Source: JAJFHI01 sp050633705 (GTDB lineage: Bacteria > Pseudomonadota > Alphaproteobacteria > Rhizobiales > Hyphomicrobiaceae). From it: a stretch of 64,000 bases of DNA. The notes beneath the pieces were generated by a model. It searched no databases. It was not told the DNA's origin and was given only the letters and a program-made list of their open reading frames with translations. Each line of letters begins with the position of its first letter. Within the stretch, counting starts at the first letter, position 1. The DNA is taken from positions 62,001 to 126,000 of the forward strand of contig JBOEGZ010000002.1 in NCBI GenBank assembly GCA_050633705.1. The letters are read 5' to 3'. Positions 1 to 9,256 of the stretch are shown here, piece after piece. The translations under genes and the position numbers were made by a program.

Positions 1-2733
1 TGCGATCGAAAACGGCAATCCGGCGATCCAAAGCGCTGCCACACTGCCAATCAGCGCGAGCGGAATGTTCGTTAAGACAATTGCGGCAAGAACTGCAGAA
101 TTGTAACGACTGAACAAAACAAGAAAAATCAACGATAGCGAGATTAACGATAGCAGGCCGATGGTTCGTGATGCCTCTTCTTGCGCCTGAAACTGACCTT
201 CGAGCCGTGTGACGTAGCCTGGCGGAAAATCAGATTCTTCGATGACCTGGCGAATATCAGAAATGATGGCAGCCATATCGCGTTTGCCATCACCGTTGGC
301 GAAGACAACGATGCGGCGTTGTTGGTTTTCCCTCAAAACCTGGTTAGGCCCATCAGCCTCCTTTATTGTTGCCAGCCGATTTAAGGGTACATAGCCTGAA
401 GGCGTTGCCACCAAGGCTTCGCCAAGACCACGCGTCGAGCGGTCTGCATCTTTCAATCGCATCACAACATCGAAGCGGCGATTGCCCTCGATCACTTGAG
501 AAACCGTTTTCCCATTCGACAAATGAGCCAGCGTACCCGTCAGTGCCGCTGGTGTGACCCCATAGAGCGCGGCCCGCTCAAAGTCTGGAATCACCTGAAG
601 CTGTGGTATCAAGACCTGTTTTTCAATTTGGAGATCGACAATCCCTGGAATCGCTTGCAGGCGGGACTGCATGTTTGCTGCCAGCGTTCGCAGACGATCG
701 AGGTCTTCACCAAATATTTTGAGGGCGATCTGCGCACGAATGCCCGACAACATATGATCAAGCCGGTGACTAATTGGCTGACCAATATTGATGACAGCAG
801 GAAGCACCGTCAAACGCTGTCGAATATCGTTGAATATCTCAGCACGAGACCGCTCAGACTTGTGAAGGTCGATATCAAGCTCGCTCGTGTGAATACCTTC
901 GGCATGCTCATCGAGTTCTGCTCTACCGGTGCGGCGACCTACTGATTTGACCTCCGCCATTTCCATCACAATGCGTTCAGCAACGCTGCCAAGGCGACTT
1001 GATTCAGAAAGTGAAATGCCCGGGTTATAAAGTATTGAAACCAGCAACGTTCCCTCGTTGAAGGGAGGGAGGAACGCACGGGGTAATTTCCATGCAAGTA
1101 CTGTTGAGGCGATGACGGCCATCAACACAGCCGTGGCAACGATCCGACCATGACCAAGGGCCATATTAAGAAGCCTTTGATTGCCTGCTTTTAGTCGTCG
1201 CACAACGACTGTGTCTTTTTCAATTTTTCCCGTCGGTGTTTTGAGGAGGTAATGGCACATGACCGGAGTCAGTGTGACAGACGTTATCAAGCTCGCAAGT
1301 ATTGAAACGATGTAAGCAATCCCCAATGGTCGAAAGAGTTGACCTTCGATTCCTGTCAAAGCAAACAACGGAACAAAAACGAGAACAATGATGGCCGTGG
1401 CATAAACAATGCTGGAGCGCACTTCATGCGAGGCATTCAAGATAACCGTTAGACGAGGTTTTGGTGTTTTGAGCTCTAAATTCAACCGCAATCGCCGCAG
1501 GACGTTTTCAACACCCACAACGGCATCGTCGACCAGCTCACCGATCGCAATCGCAAGTCCACCAAGCGTCATAGTATTGATCGACAATCCAAACGCCTTG
1601 AATACGAGGACCGTAATCAGGATAGAAACAGGGATGGCTGTAAGCGAGATGGCAGTCGCGCGCCAATTCAGCAAAAACAACAGCAAAATAAATGCGACAA
1701 CGATCGCTGCTTCAACCAGAACCGACTTTACGTTTTGGATTGAATTTTCGATAAAGGTTGCCTGGCGAAACTGAATGCGATCGGCAACGACGCCTTGTGG
1801 CATGGTACTCTGAATTTTCTTCAGTTCAGCTTCAATCTTGTTCGTGAGTACAACGGTGTCAGCGCCAGGTTGTTTTTGCACTCCAATGATGACGGCAGGT
1901 TGGCCTTGAAAGCCTGCATCTCCTCGTTTCACCCGTGGGGCGAAATCAACGTCTGCGACTTGGCGAAGAAGTATCGGCTGGGACCCACGCATGACGACGA
2001 CAAGGTTGCGCAAATCATCCAACTTTGTGGTGCGTCCGATATTGCGGATGAGGTATTCTCGACTGTATTGATCAATAAATCCACCACCTGTATTGGCACC
2101 AAATTCGGAGATCACGCCTTCAATCATTTTGGGTGTCACGTCTAAACGCTGCATAGCAGAGAGATCCGGGCTGACGCGGTATTGACGGACTTCACCACCA
2201 ATCGGGATAACCTGCGCGACGCCGGAGATTGTCAACAACTGCGGACGAACAACAAAGTCGGCAACCTCTCGCAGTTCCATGGGAGAAATCGTTTTGCCGG
2301 TGATCGCAACCAACATGATTTCGCCCATGATTGACGAGATCGGTCCCATTTGCGGTTGCACATTGTTAGGTAATTGATTACGCACCAAGGCCAGCCGTTC
2401 CGCCACCAATTGGCGGTTGCGATAAACGTCGGTGCCCCAGTCAAACTCGATATAAATGATCGACAAACCAACGCTGGATACTGACCTGAGACGAAGCACC
2501 CCCGGCATGCCGTTCAAAACAGTCTCTAACGGGTAAGTCACCAACTGCTCGACCTCTTGCGGCGCGAACCCTTCCGCTTCCGTGAGCAGTGTTACGGTTG
2601 GTCTATTGAGGTCGGGGAAAACATCAACTGGTAAACGCGGCAGAAGAAAAGCCCCATATGCTGCAAGAAACAGTGATGCCGCAATAACAAAAATGCGGTG
2701 GCTGAGGCTTAAAGCGACAAGGTATTTAAACAT
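1..2733 (-). CDS. Heavy-metal efflux RND pump (CzcA/CusA family), 3' end outside window
   Basis: Inner-membrane proton-driven pump that exports metal cations through a tripartite envelope complex. Reading the minus strand from the ATG at 2733 gives 911 uninterrupted codons to the window edge, so the C-terminal part is missing (family length is about 1,020-1,070 residues). It starts with a typical RND N-terminus (MFKYLVALSLSHRIF, then a membrane helix), followed by porter-domain sequence and the transmembrane-4 block containing GELVDDAVVGVEN, the expected place for the family's charged proton-relay residues. The start lies 10 bases after the stop of the adaptor gene, so the two are translated together. 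The exact metal cannot be read from the sequence; the His-rich neighbours favour Co/Zn/Ni/Cu-type cations (inference). Confidence 0.93.
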   Translation of the reverse strand, partial: MFKYLVALSLSHRIFVIAASLFLAAYGAFLLPRLPVDVFPDLNRPTVTLLTEAEGFAPQEVEQLVTYPLETVLNGMPGVLRLRSVSSVGLSIIYIEFDWGTDVYRNRQLVAERLALVRNQLPNNVQPQMGPISSIMGEIMLVAITGKTISPMELREVADFVVRPQLLTISGVAQVIPIGGEVRQYRVSPDLSAMQRLDVTPKMIEGVISEFGANTGGGFIDQYSREYLIRNIGRTTKLDDLRNLVVVMRGSQPILLRQVADVDFAPRVKRGDAGFQGQPAVIIGVQKQPGADTVVLTNKIEAELKKIQSTMPQGVVADRIQFRQATFIENSIQNVKSVLVEAAIVVAFILLLFLLNWRATAISLTAIPVSILITVLVFKAFGLSINTMTLGGLAIAIGELVDDAVVGVENVLRRLRLNLELKTPKPRLTVILNASHEVRSSIVYATAIIVLVFVPLFALTGIEGQLFRPLGIAYIVSILASLITSVTLTPVMCHYLLKTPTGKIEKDTVVVRRLKAGNQRLLNMALGHGRIVATAVLMAVIASTVLAWKLPRAFLPPFNEGTLLVSILYNPGISLSESSRLGSVAERIVMEMAEVKSVGRRTGRAELDEHAEGIHTSELDIDLHKSERSRAEIFNDIRQRLTVLPAVINIGQPISHRLDHMLSGIRAQIALKIFGEDLDRLRTLAANMQSRLQAIPGIVDLQIEKQVLIPQLQVIPDFERAALYGVTPAALTGTLAHLSNGKTVSQVIEGNRRFDVVMRLKDADRSTRGLGEALVATPSGYVPLNRLATIKEADGPNQVLRENQQRRIVVFANGDGKRDMAAIISDIRQVIEESDFPPGYVTRLEGQFQAQEEASRTIGLLSLISLSLIFLVLFSRYNSAVLAAIVLTNIPLALIGSVAALWIAGLPFSIA

Positions 2734-2743
2734 CACTCGCCCC

Positions 2744-4474
2744 CTATCGGATCTGGTTTACGAGGGGCGCGTTGCGCACGATGATTTGGTCACCAGCCTT
2801 CAAGCCGGCTAGAACCTGCACGCGTTTTCCGTCGAATTCTTGTATGCGAACAGGTGACGGCAGATACTTCTCCGGCTCAAGGCGTTTGAACACAACCATC
2901 TGTCCGTTGGGTGCCTGTGCGACAGCATTGCGCGGTACGATTAAGCCTGTGATCGTCTCACCTGTATCGATGAGGACGCTAACCGGGCTGCCGATGCTCA
3001 GCGTATCAGGTGTGTCTTTGATACGAAAATGCAGGATGTTCGCCTGCTGCTGAAGTGCGCGACTGCGTCCAACGAAATTGAGATCAAGGAAGCGATCGTC
3101 GCCTGTTCGCGCCCGTGCGCCTGTTACACCGGCAGATAAGCGTGGATCAAACGAGATTGCCTCAACCCAAAGGCTTTTGGGGTCAACAATATGAATAAGG
3201 ACATCAGCACTTGAGATAACCTGGCCTGCAACGACACTCACTTCTGCGACAACACCGTCGACGGGTGCCTTTAGGATTTCGGGTTGAATCCGACTCTCAG
3301 CAAGTTGTGCGCGCCGTGCTTCGAGCCCCTCTTTCTCAATCTGCATATCCTGCATGCTGGCTTGGCTTGCAATGCCGCGTTTTATCAATCGCTCTTGCCG
3401 TCTGATCCGCGCATCCAGCACAGCAATGCGTTGTTCAAGGTCGCCCTGGGTTTGGCGAACGTCAGAGGCATCGATCGGCGCGAACCCTGGCTGCACATAG
3501 GCGAGAATTTCGCCAGCACGAACCACTTGCCCGAGCGCAGGTAGGCCGCTCTTGGGTGGCGATATGCGTCCGCTGATTGTGCTTTGAACAAGCCCGCTGC
3601 GGTTGGGGTCAGAAATCACGCGACCGATAATACGCTGAGCGCTGCGGGCTGTTTCCTCTGCTAGAACGAGCGTTCGGATTTGCAGCAAACGTTGCGTTGG
3701 TTTTGGCAGAAAGATCGAACCATCCGGCAAACGTCGTGGGGCATTGCCATTGGTGGTGTTAGAATTGTCGCCGTGATCATGTCCGCTATGGTCATGTCCG
3801 GGGCCCGCGAAAGCCGATCCTGTGCCTATAACCACGACAAGTGCTGCGATGCTCACAAGGAAGCCCAGGTGTGCGCGAAAGAACACTCCTATCAAGATAC
3901 CAAAACCAAGCCCCAAACTTGCAAGCACTTGTGGCTGGCTGAGTATCTCAGAAAGATGTTGGTGGCTGGAGACCACACCAATTTCGGTTTTACTGTTGGT
4001 GTGAGAGGCGTCTTTGTGTTCGCCCTTATGGTTATCGCCGTGATCGTGTCCATCATGCAAGTCTGAAAGCATGCCGACGAGCAAATCATTTTGCTTGCCA
4101 TCAACAATTGAAGCGATGACCTCTTTCTCACCGTGTTTTTCCAGCGACGAGCTGGCGAGATGATAGGTCCCGTCAGGCTGCGGCTCGGCAAGCTTCGTCT
4201 CTCCGTCGATTGTCAGTTCGACGCGGGCGTCAACGACTGGTGACGTATCCGCAAGACGGTCTAAGTAAATGATCAACAGGTCGTGCTCGAGGATACCGAC
4301 CATCTCATACATTTCTGACATCGTCGTAATGCGCGGGCGCATTTGCACGTCAGCTGAGGGTGTTTCCAATCCATGACCGTGATCATGTCCTGGGCCAGCC
4401 ACGGCAATTTTGCCGAAAACAGCAAGCATAGTGACCACAGCGCAGATTGCGCCGGTCGCGATTTTAGACAACAT
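2744..4474 (-). CDS. RND efflux periplasmic adaptor (CzcB/CusB-like) with duplicated His-rich N-terminal region
   Basis: Periplasmic membrane-fusion subunit that should link the downstream RND pump to an outer-membrane channel. It has 576 residues, longer than the usual 400-500. Residues 1-26 form a signal peptide followed by GPGHDHGHG; a beta-rich, FixH-like segment follows, then another HDH-rich stretch (about 140-155). A second hydrophobic segment (about 185-222) ends in AFAGPGHDHSGHDHG, a second signal-peptide-plus-His-motif unit. From about 250 on there are barrel-sandwich, coiled-coil (about 330-385) and beta-barrel domains of a normal HlyD-type adaptor. The start has a good SD (CGGAGAT) 8 bases upstream. 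The two repeated signal/GPGHDH units suggest fusion of two exported proteins. Family role is well known; the fused front half is unusual. Confidence 0.9.
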   Translation of the reverse strand: MLSKIATGAICAVVTMLAVFGKIAVAGPGHDHGHGLETPSADVQMRPRITTMSEMYEMVGILEHDLLIIYLDRLADTSPVVDARVELTIDGETKLAEPQPDGTYHLASSSLEKHGEKEVIASIVDGKQNDLLVGMLSDLHDGHDHGDNHKGEHKDASHTNSKTEIGVVSSHQHLSEILSQPQVLASLGLGFGILIGVFFRAHLGFLVSIAALVVVIGTGSAFAGPGHDHSGHDHGDNSNTTNGNAPRRLPDGSIFLPKPTQRLLQIRTLVLAEETARSAQRIIGRVISDPNRSGLVQSTISGRISPPKSGLPALGQVVRAGEILAYVQPGFAPIDASDVRQTQGDLEQRIAVLDARIRRQERLIKRGIASQASMQDMQIEKEGLEARRAQLAESRIQPEILKAPVDGVVAEVSVVAGQVISSADVLIHIVDPKSLWVEAISFDPRLSAGVTGARARTGDDRFLDLNFVGRSRALQQQANILHFRIKDTPDTLSIGSPVSVLIDTGETITGLIVPRNAVAQAPNGQMVVFKRLEPEKYLPSPVRIQEFDGKRVQVLAGLKAGDQIIVRNAPLVNQIR

Positions 4475-4540
4475 TTAAAATATCTCCGCAGATAGCAGTC
4501 AGAACAGGCCGGCAGCATTGCAGCCAACCATCGACAGATA

Positions 4541-4957
4541 TTATGCGGAGTGTTTGGGTGGCCGTTTAAGCCCATCGGGGCGGCGTGAGTGAAACTTCGC
4601 AACCAAGAGCACGTACTTTGAATGATTTAGGATGCCAAAATCAATTGTCGGCGCGGTCGGTAACATTAAAACGCAGCAATAATCTGACTCCGTTTGACCG
4701 TTTTGATCGCGCTCTGGCTTGTCTTGTCCTTGCTCATCTTGATGCTGAGACTGACTGTTCTTTTCGCCATGTCCCACGTGCTTCGCCAGGCCGTGGGCGT
4801 GAGCTGAAGCGACATCCCGGTTATGCTCATGGCCAGCATGCGCTGCATGGACATGCGTATCCAAGGTCGTTGTTACCAAGAGGCCAATCACAAACAACAA
4901 GTTCACCGCGCGAAACACGGCAAACCGTTTGTCCAAATTTGCCAGCGAGGCAAACAT
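4541..4957 (-). CDS. Small His-rich membrane/periplasmic protein of the metal efflux operon
   Basis: A 138-residue protein with one hydrophobic N-terminal segment (about 15-33) and then a His-rich, hydrophilic stretch (THVHAAHAGHEH, HAHGLAKHVGHGEK) followed by a Glu/Gln-rich segment, a Cys-Cys pair and a basic C-terminus (RRPDGLKRPPK). Such proteins often open metal-efflux operons; direct metal binding in the periplasm is an inference from the histidines. The start is supported by GGAGAAA just upstream and by a promoter 46 bases further up. It lies 66 bases before the adaptor gene on the same strand. The C-terminal motif recalls short proteins annotated as DUF2946-like, but I cannot confirm the family. 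Confidence 0.75.
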   Translation of the reverse strand: MFASLANLDKRFAVFRAVNLLFVIGLLVTTTLDTHVHAAHAGHEHNRDVASAHAHGLAKHVGHGEKNSQSQHQDEQGQDKPERDQNGQTESDYCCVLMLPTAPTIDFGILNHSKYVLLVAKFHSRRPDGLKRPPKHSA

Positions 4958-5002
4958 CTTTTCTCCATAACAGTATGTTCGTAGCCTAGCGCAATACGGA
5001 CC

Positions 5003-5031
5003 ATTCTAATTTGAATTGGCGACATTGACAA
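5003..5031 (-). promoter_or_regulatory. Sigma-70-type promoter of the metal efflux operon
   Basis: On the minus strand TTGTCA (5031-5026) and TAGAAT (5008-5003) are separated by exactly 17 bases, a near-consensus -35/-10 pair. It lies 46 bases upstream of the His-rich protein start. A short dyad (GGTTTGGAACC) sits just upstream of the -35 box. No regulator gene is next to it in the window. Confidence 0.55.
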
Positions 5032-5219
5032 TCGGTTCCAAACCTCACTAGGAAAGGTGGCAGAATTTTGGGACTTAGCCTGAACACCTAGCGCGTTATC
5101 ACGTTCCAAAGGACCTTGTTCACCAAATCAATAAGGTCGCCTATTGGCCCAAGGCGGACATTTCTTGTGGCGTCTGAACTTAAGCACGATTGTATTGCAT
5201 GCCAGCTGGAGCTAGGCTT

Positions 5220-6110
5220 TCAGACTACGCTAAAGAAATCCAGTACTTGGTCGGTTACCCATCTGGGCTTTGCAAGAGTCAGATAATGATCCGCGTTCGC
5301 AGCAATTGATGTGTCTATTGTTGGGGCAACTGCTGCCAGCCGCTGAACCGCCTGGGTTGCGGAATAGTTCAATTCATTCTCCCCAACCAGGAACAAGGTC
5401 GGAACATTCAACTCGTTCCAGTCTCGATCAGTCAGAACTGTGGGGGGCACGAACTTCCTGCGCTTGAAGCATTTTCTTGCCAGCATCAATTCCTCGATCA
5501 TCTCATCGATGTGGGACCGTGTCTGGATGTCATGCACCGCATTAGGTCCGTACCAGTAGAGATATGTCCTGGTGATAAAACGGAGAGGGATGAAATAGTA
5601 GGCGAATGCCCGGATCAAAAGCCAGATCGGTGGAGGCAAGATAGTGCCAGCCGGAGATAGCAGAACTAATTTCTCTAGTCGGTATGGATGCGCAAGTGCG
5701 TAAAGAGCCGCCTGCCAACCTCCATTAGAGTAGCCAACGAGGCGAAGACTCTCTAACTCGAGCGCGGCAAACAATTCATCCAACCACTGCACTAGATCGT
5801 TCGGGCTTTGCGGCGCTTTGGTAAAAATGCTGCGCCCATTGTCGTAGATGTGGTCAAGCACATAGGTCCTATGCTCTGCCGACAGCGCCTTGATTACCGG
5901 CATCCAGGACAGTGAATTCTCGGAGTCCCCGGGCAGCAAAACAAGCTTCGGACCATTAATGGGGCCCTGAATCCGAACAAACGTGTCACCAAACGAAGTG
6001 CCGACCATGTGTGTCTCTGACGCGACGGGCCAGCGCCGAGCCTTCTCGTCATAGAATGCGAGATAGGTCTGTTTCGCTTTCTCCGATCGGAATGGATGAT
6101 AGGATTCCAT
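5220..6110 (-). CDS. Alpha/beta hydrolase
   Basis: 296-residue cytoplasmic hydrolase of the alpha/beta fold. The nucleophile elbow is GYSNGGW (Ser about residue 126); the likely acid lies in LVGENELNYS, and the His in NADHYLTLAKP near the C-terminus. No signal peptide is visible. Substrate unknown; carboxylesterase or thioesterase activity is possible. It is divergent from the Acg-type oxidoreductase at 6248, with 137 bases between the starts, so both may share a control region. Confidence 0.85.
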   Translation of the reverse strand: MESYHPFRSEKAKQTYLAFYDEKARRWPVASETHMVGTSFGDTFVRIQGPINGPKLVLLPGDSENSLSWMPVIKALSAEHRTYVLDHIYDNGRSIFTKAPQSPNDLVQWLDELFAALELESLRLVGYSNGGWQAALYALAHPYRLEKLVLLSPAGTILPPPIWLLIRAFAYYFIPLRFITRTYLYWYGPNAVHDIQTRSHIDEMIEELMLARKCFKRRKFVPPTVLTDRDWNELNVPTLFLVGENELNYSATQAVQRLAAVAPTIDTSIAANADHYLTLAKPRWVTDQVLDFFSVV

Positions 6111-6247
6111 GAAATCCGCCCTGTGCTCTACCTTAAGCCAGAACAGTCTGCCCTGGTCTCAATCTTTTCAGATTGATCTGCGTCAATGCGGTGCGGGGAC
6201 TGCACGCTTTATTTTCTCGCCACGATCTCCGATGCAAGGGGTTGGCG

Positions 6248-7351
6248 ATGTTATCTCGGCGAGGTCTGTTGATTGGAACTGGTGCTGTCGCGGCAGGTGC
6301 TGTCGCTGCACGCTACATGTGGCCAGGTGTCGATCCGCGTTATCAGGAGACCTTGGACGAGACGCACAAGCAGCTAAAAAGCTGGCCCCAAGATGCGCGC
6401 GCCCTTTCGGTGCAACTTATCCGTCACGCAACTCTGGCTGCGAACAGTCACAATACGCAGCCTTGGCTGTTCGAGGCCGGCAGCAATACAATCCGTATTC
6501 GCGCTGACTCAGACCGCCGTTGCCCTGTTGTGGATCCAGACGACAGACATGTCATCGCATCGCTAGGGTGCGCGACGGAGAATCTTGTTCTTGCCGCCAA
6601 AGCTGCTGGTATCGATACGCAGGTAGAGTTCGAACCGTCAGCGCGACATGTGAATATCACTATGGCGACTGGACGCCCCAATGTCACAGCGGCGTATGAA
6701 GCCATTATAAAACGGCAAACGACACGTGCGCCGTTTGATCCGAGGCCCTTAAGGAACGATGTGCTATCCGCACTGATAAGTGCGACCCAAAAAAGTGGGG
6801 TGCGCTTGCGTATCTTAACGGCACGTAACGACCTGGACCGTCTCAAAGAGTTTGTCGTCGAGGGCAACACCGCACAATGCAACGACCAAGCCTTTGTCCA
6901 AGAGCTGGGTCAGTGGGTTCGCTTCAATCAGACACATGCTTCGGGAACTCGAGATGGACTTTTTACCGGGTCCTCAGGAAATCCAACTTCACCGAGTTGG
7001 CTGGGTCCAATTGTGTTTCCGTACTTTTTTACAGCTGACTCAGAGAACCCAAAATACGTCGCCCAACTCAATGGTTCAGCGGGCGCAGTCGTCCTCTATG
7101 CCGAAAAGGACGAACCGGCTGGCTGGTTCAACGTCGGTCGGGCAAGTCAACGTTTCCAGCTAGAGGCAACTGCACGGGATATCTGCACAAGCTTCATCAA
7201 TCAGCCCGTCGAGGTAAGCGCTGTGCGAGGCGAGTTTCGGAAATGGCTCGGCGACGCATTGAGACCAGCACTTGTTCTTCGTTTCGGACGAGGAAAACTA
7301 CTACCTCCGTCGCTTCGTAGACCAGTTGGCGCTGTGTTAAAGTTTGTATGA
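6248..7351 (+). CDS. Exported Acg-family nitroreductase-like FMN protein
   Basis: 367 residues from the ATG at 6248; an upstream in-frame start at 6173 would add 25 residues before an obvious export signal, so it was not used. The N-terminus MLSRRGLLIGTGAVAAGA is a Tat-like signal (RRGLL). The body carries the nitroreductase-like signature SHNTQPW, the block typical of the Acg subfamily, and IRADSDRRCPVVDPDDR. Acg proteins are FMN-linked, often lack clear nitroreductase activity, and may sequester flavin (family knowledge). Location outside the inner membrane is inferred from the signal. It is followed on the same strand by another alpha/beta hydrolase 166 bases downstream. Confidence 0.82.
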   Translation: MLSRRGLLIGTGAVAAGAVAARYMWPGVDPRYQETLDETHKQLKSWPQDARALSVQLIRHATLAANSHNTQPWLFEAGSNTIRIRADSDRRCPVVDPDDRHVIASLGCATENLVLAAKAAGIDTQVEFEPSARHVNITMATGRPNVTAAYEAIIKRQTTRAPFDPRPLRNDVLSALISATQKSGVRLRILTARNDLDRLKEFVVEGNTAQCNDQAFVQELGQWVRFNQTHASGTRDGLFTGSSGNPTSPSWLGPIVFPYFFTADSENPKYVAQLNGSAGAVVLYAEKDEPAGWFNVGRASQRFQLEATARDICTSFINQPVEVSAVRGEFRKWLGDALRPALVLRFGRGKLLPPSLRRPVGAVLKFV

Positions 7352-7517
7352 GCAGTGACTAGACTTCCGAATCTGACCCTTGGCAGCACTCTTCCATGCG
7401 TCCGAAGCTGGAAAATGTTTACCTCCCTTTCAGCTAAGAGCTGAGCATTGCATGCATTTTTGACCTGCTCAGAACGGTAGGATCGAAATTGGACCCAGTC
7501 GCCCAGAGGTTGTTATC

Positions 7518-8444
7518 ATGATGCCACCGCGAATAGATACGGTTATTCAATTGTCTGACAAACGCAATTTGTCATATGCTGAGTATGGTGCCGCAGACGG
7601 TTTCCCCGTTTTTCTTTTTCATGGCCTTCCGGGATCACGTCTGTCCTGGGGTCTCATTCCGAACGACCCGTTTCCGCCGGGCATGCGCATCATCGCTCCT
7701 GAGAGGCCTGGCTATGGCAATTCGGATCCGAAGCCAAATCGCACGCTGTTGGACTGGGCTGAGGATGTTGTCGCGCTGGCTGATGCGTTGGAGATCGGAA
7801 AGTTTGCAGCCGTCGGCGTTTCGGGTGGCGGTCCTGGCGCGTTAGCTTGCGCCTGGACTATGCCGGAACGGTTGATGGCAGTCGGCGTCGTCGCAGCACC
7901 CGCGCCAACCAACGCACCAGGTGTGCTGGGCGGCATGAGCAAGACAAACCGCTTCTTCATGAAGCTGGCTTGGCACTGGCCTTGGCTGTCCAGCTTGAAC
8001 ATTCGATTTCTAGCATTTTTCATTCGCAGCAATCCCGCCCGTTATATCAGGACGATGCAGTACAAGCTGCATAATGTTGACAAAAGAGTGCTGGCCAGAC
8101 CTGAAATCCAACAGATGCTGACAAAGGATTTCACGGAGGCTCTTCACCGCGGCTGGGAGGGGATGGTCAGTGATTTGTCTGTCAATCACGGACAGTCCTG
8201 GGGTTTCGCGCTCAATGAAATCAAGGCCAGAGTCCATTTTTGGTACTGTGAACTGGATCGCAGTGTTCCACCTGCAATGGGGCAATATCTTTGCAGTGCG
8301 ATTCCAAATAGTGACCTAAGACTTGTCCCGAACGCGGGACACTTGTGGATTCTGGAGCACCTGAGGGACGTGCTTGACGCCGTACTCTCCGACGAACCCG
8401 ACGGCAATAAAATGGGCAATACGACCACCAAGCACCGGGCGTAG
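7518..8444 (+). CDS. Alpha/beta hydrolase
   Basis: 308-residue alpha/beta hydrolase. It shows HGLPGSR (oxyanion-hole region, about residue 34), GVSGGGPGA (nucleophile elbow), an Asp in CELDRSVPP, and NAGHLWILEH with the catalytic His. The start is an ATGATG pair with AGAGG upstream; either ATG is possible. Sequence resembles the proline iminopeptidase/epoxide-hydrolase-like group without a decisive substrate motif. It follows the Acg-type gene in the same direction and may be co-transcribed with it. Confidence 0.87.
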   Translation: MMPPRIDTVIQLSDKRNLSYAEYGAADGFPVFLFHGLPGSRLSWGLIPNDPFPPGMRIIAPERPGYGNSDPKPNRTLLDWAEDVVALADALEIGKFAAVGVSGGGPGALACAWTMPERLMAVGVVAAPAPTNAPGVLGGMSKTNRFFMKLAWHWPWLSSLNIRFLAFFIRSNPARYIRTMQYKLHNVDKRVLARPEIQQMLTKDFTEALHRGWEGMVSDLSVNHGQSWGFALNEIKARVHFWYCELDRSVPPAMGQYLCSAIPNSDLRLVPNAGHLWILEHLRDVLDAVLSDEPDGNKMGNTTTKHRA

Positions 8445-8628
8445 TAACATACGACGAAGACAGCCAAAGTCAGAAGTCAGCGCCATCAACCTTGCATCAC
8501 TGGCAGACAGGAACCGCAGTGATGCCTGGCGTAAGAAATCTCTACCATTTTCAGCATTTTTTGGAGATGTCCCGCGAAGACCAAGGAGCGTCAATAAAAA
8601 ATGAATGTCCGGTTTTGGCCCGAAGCGG

Positions 8629-9030
8629 TCATTTGGTCTTTGGAAGATTGAGCTGCCAGGACATGCCAAACCGATCGGTCAACCATCCAAATCGTTGACT
8701 GAAGCCGTAGTCGTCTAATGGCATCTTGACCTCTCCGCCAACTACGAGCTCTTCGAATGCACGATCCAAATCAACGGCTCCGTCAAAGTTCACGAATAAA
8801 GACACCGAGGGTGTGAAATCAAACTCATGGCGGATCGGACTGTCGATAACGACTAGCTGTTGGCCGCTAAAGTCTACCTCAGCAATCTTTACAAGGCCGG
8901 GTGTGCCATCGTTGGTACCATACTTCTCGACCGAAACGACTTTGAACCCCGAAAAGACAGACGCGTACAGGTCGAGCGCTGCTTGAGCTTTGCCCTCTTG
9001 AAACATCAAATGCGTGCTAACGGTCGTCAT
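8629..9030 (-). CDS. PhnB-like VOC-fold protein
   Basis: 133-residue small protein of the VOC (glyoxalase-fold) superfamily, PhnB/3-demethylubiquinone-9-methyltransferase-domain type. Signature blocks are STHLMFQEGKAQAALDLYASVF at the start (an expected betaalpha unit) and DYGFSQRFGWLTDRFGMSWQL at the end. The clear His/Glu metal ligands of true glyoxalases are not evident, as usual in this subfamily. Function unknown. It is convergent with the hydrolase at 7518 and is read in the same direction as the methyltransferase at 9257-10078. Confidence 0.85.
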   Translation of the reverse strand: MTTVSTHLMFQEGKAQAALDLYASVFSGFKVVSVEKYGTNDGTPGLVKIAEVDFSGQQLVVIDSPIRHEFDFTPSVSLFVNFDGAVDLDRAFEELVVGGEVKMPLDDYGFSQRFGWLTDRFGMSWQLNLPKTK

Positions 9031-9256
9031 GTGCAGATTTTATCATGCAGCCATTGAGGCAGCAATGACCGAAATTGGCCCAATCTTTGCCGTTTAGCAT
9101 CCACTAACTATTCTGGATTGGATATCTGCAGCAGGCGTAATGCAGACAGTGACAGCTTTTGCATCAGTAACACCGACACTGAGAGCAAACTGGCTACATG
9201 TCTCGTTCGCACAAAATGCAACCGGGTCCGCGATTGTGCCCGGTTGCTCAGCCTCC

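Noticed and set aside
4585..4989. Plus-strand frame antisense to the His-rich protein
   Set aside because: The minus strand has a clear signal segment, promoter and RBS; the plus frame has none.
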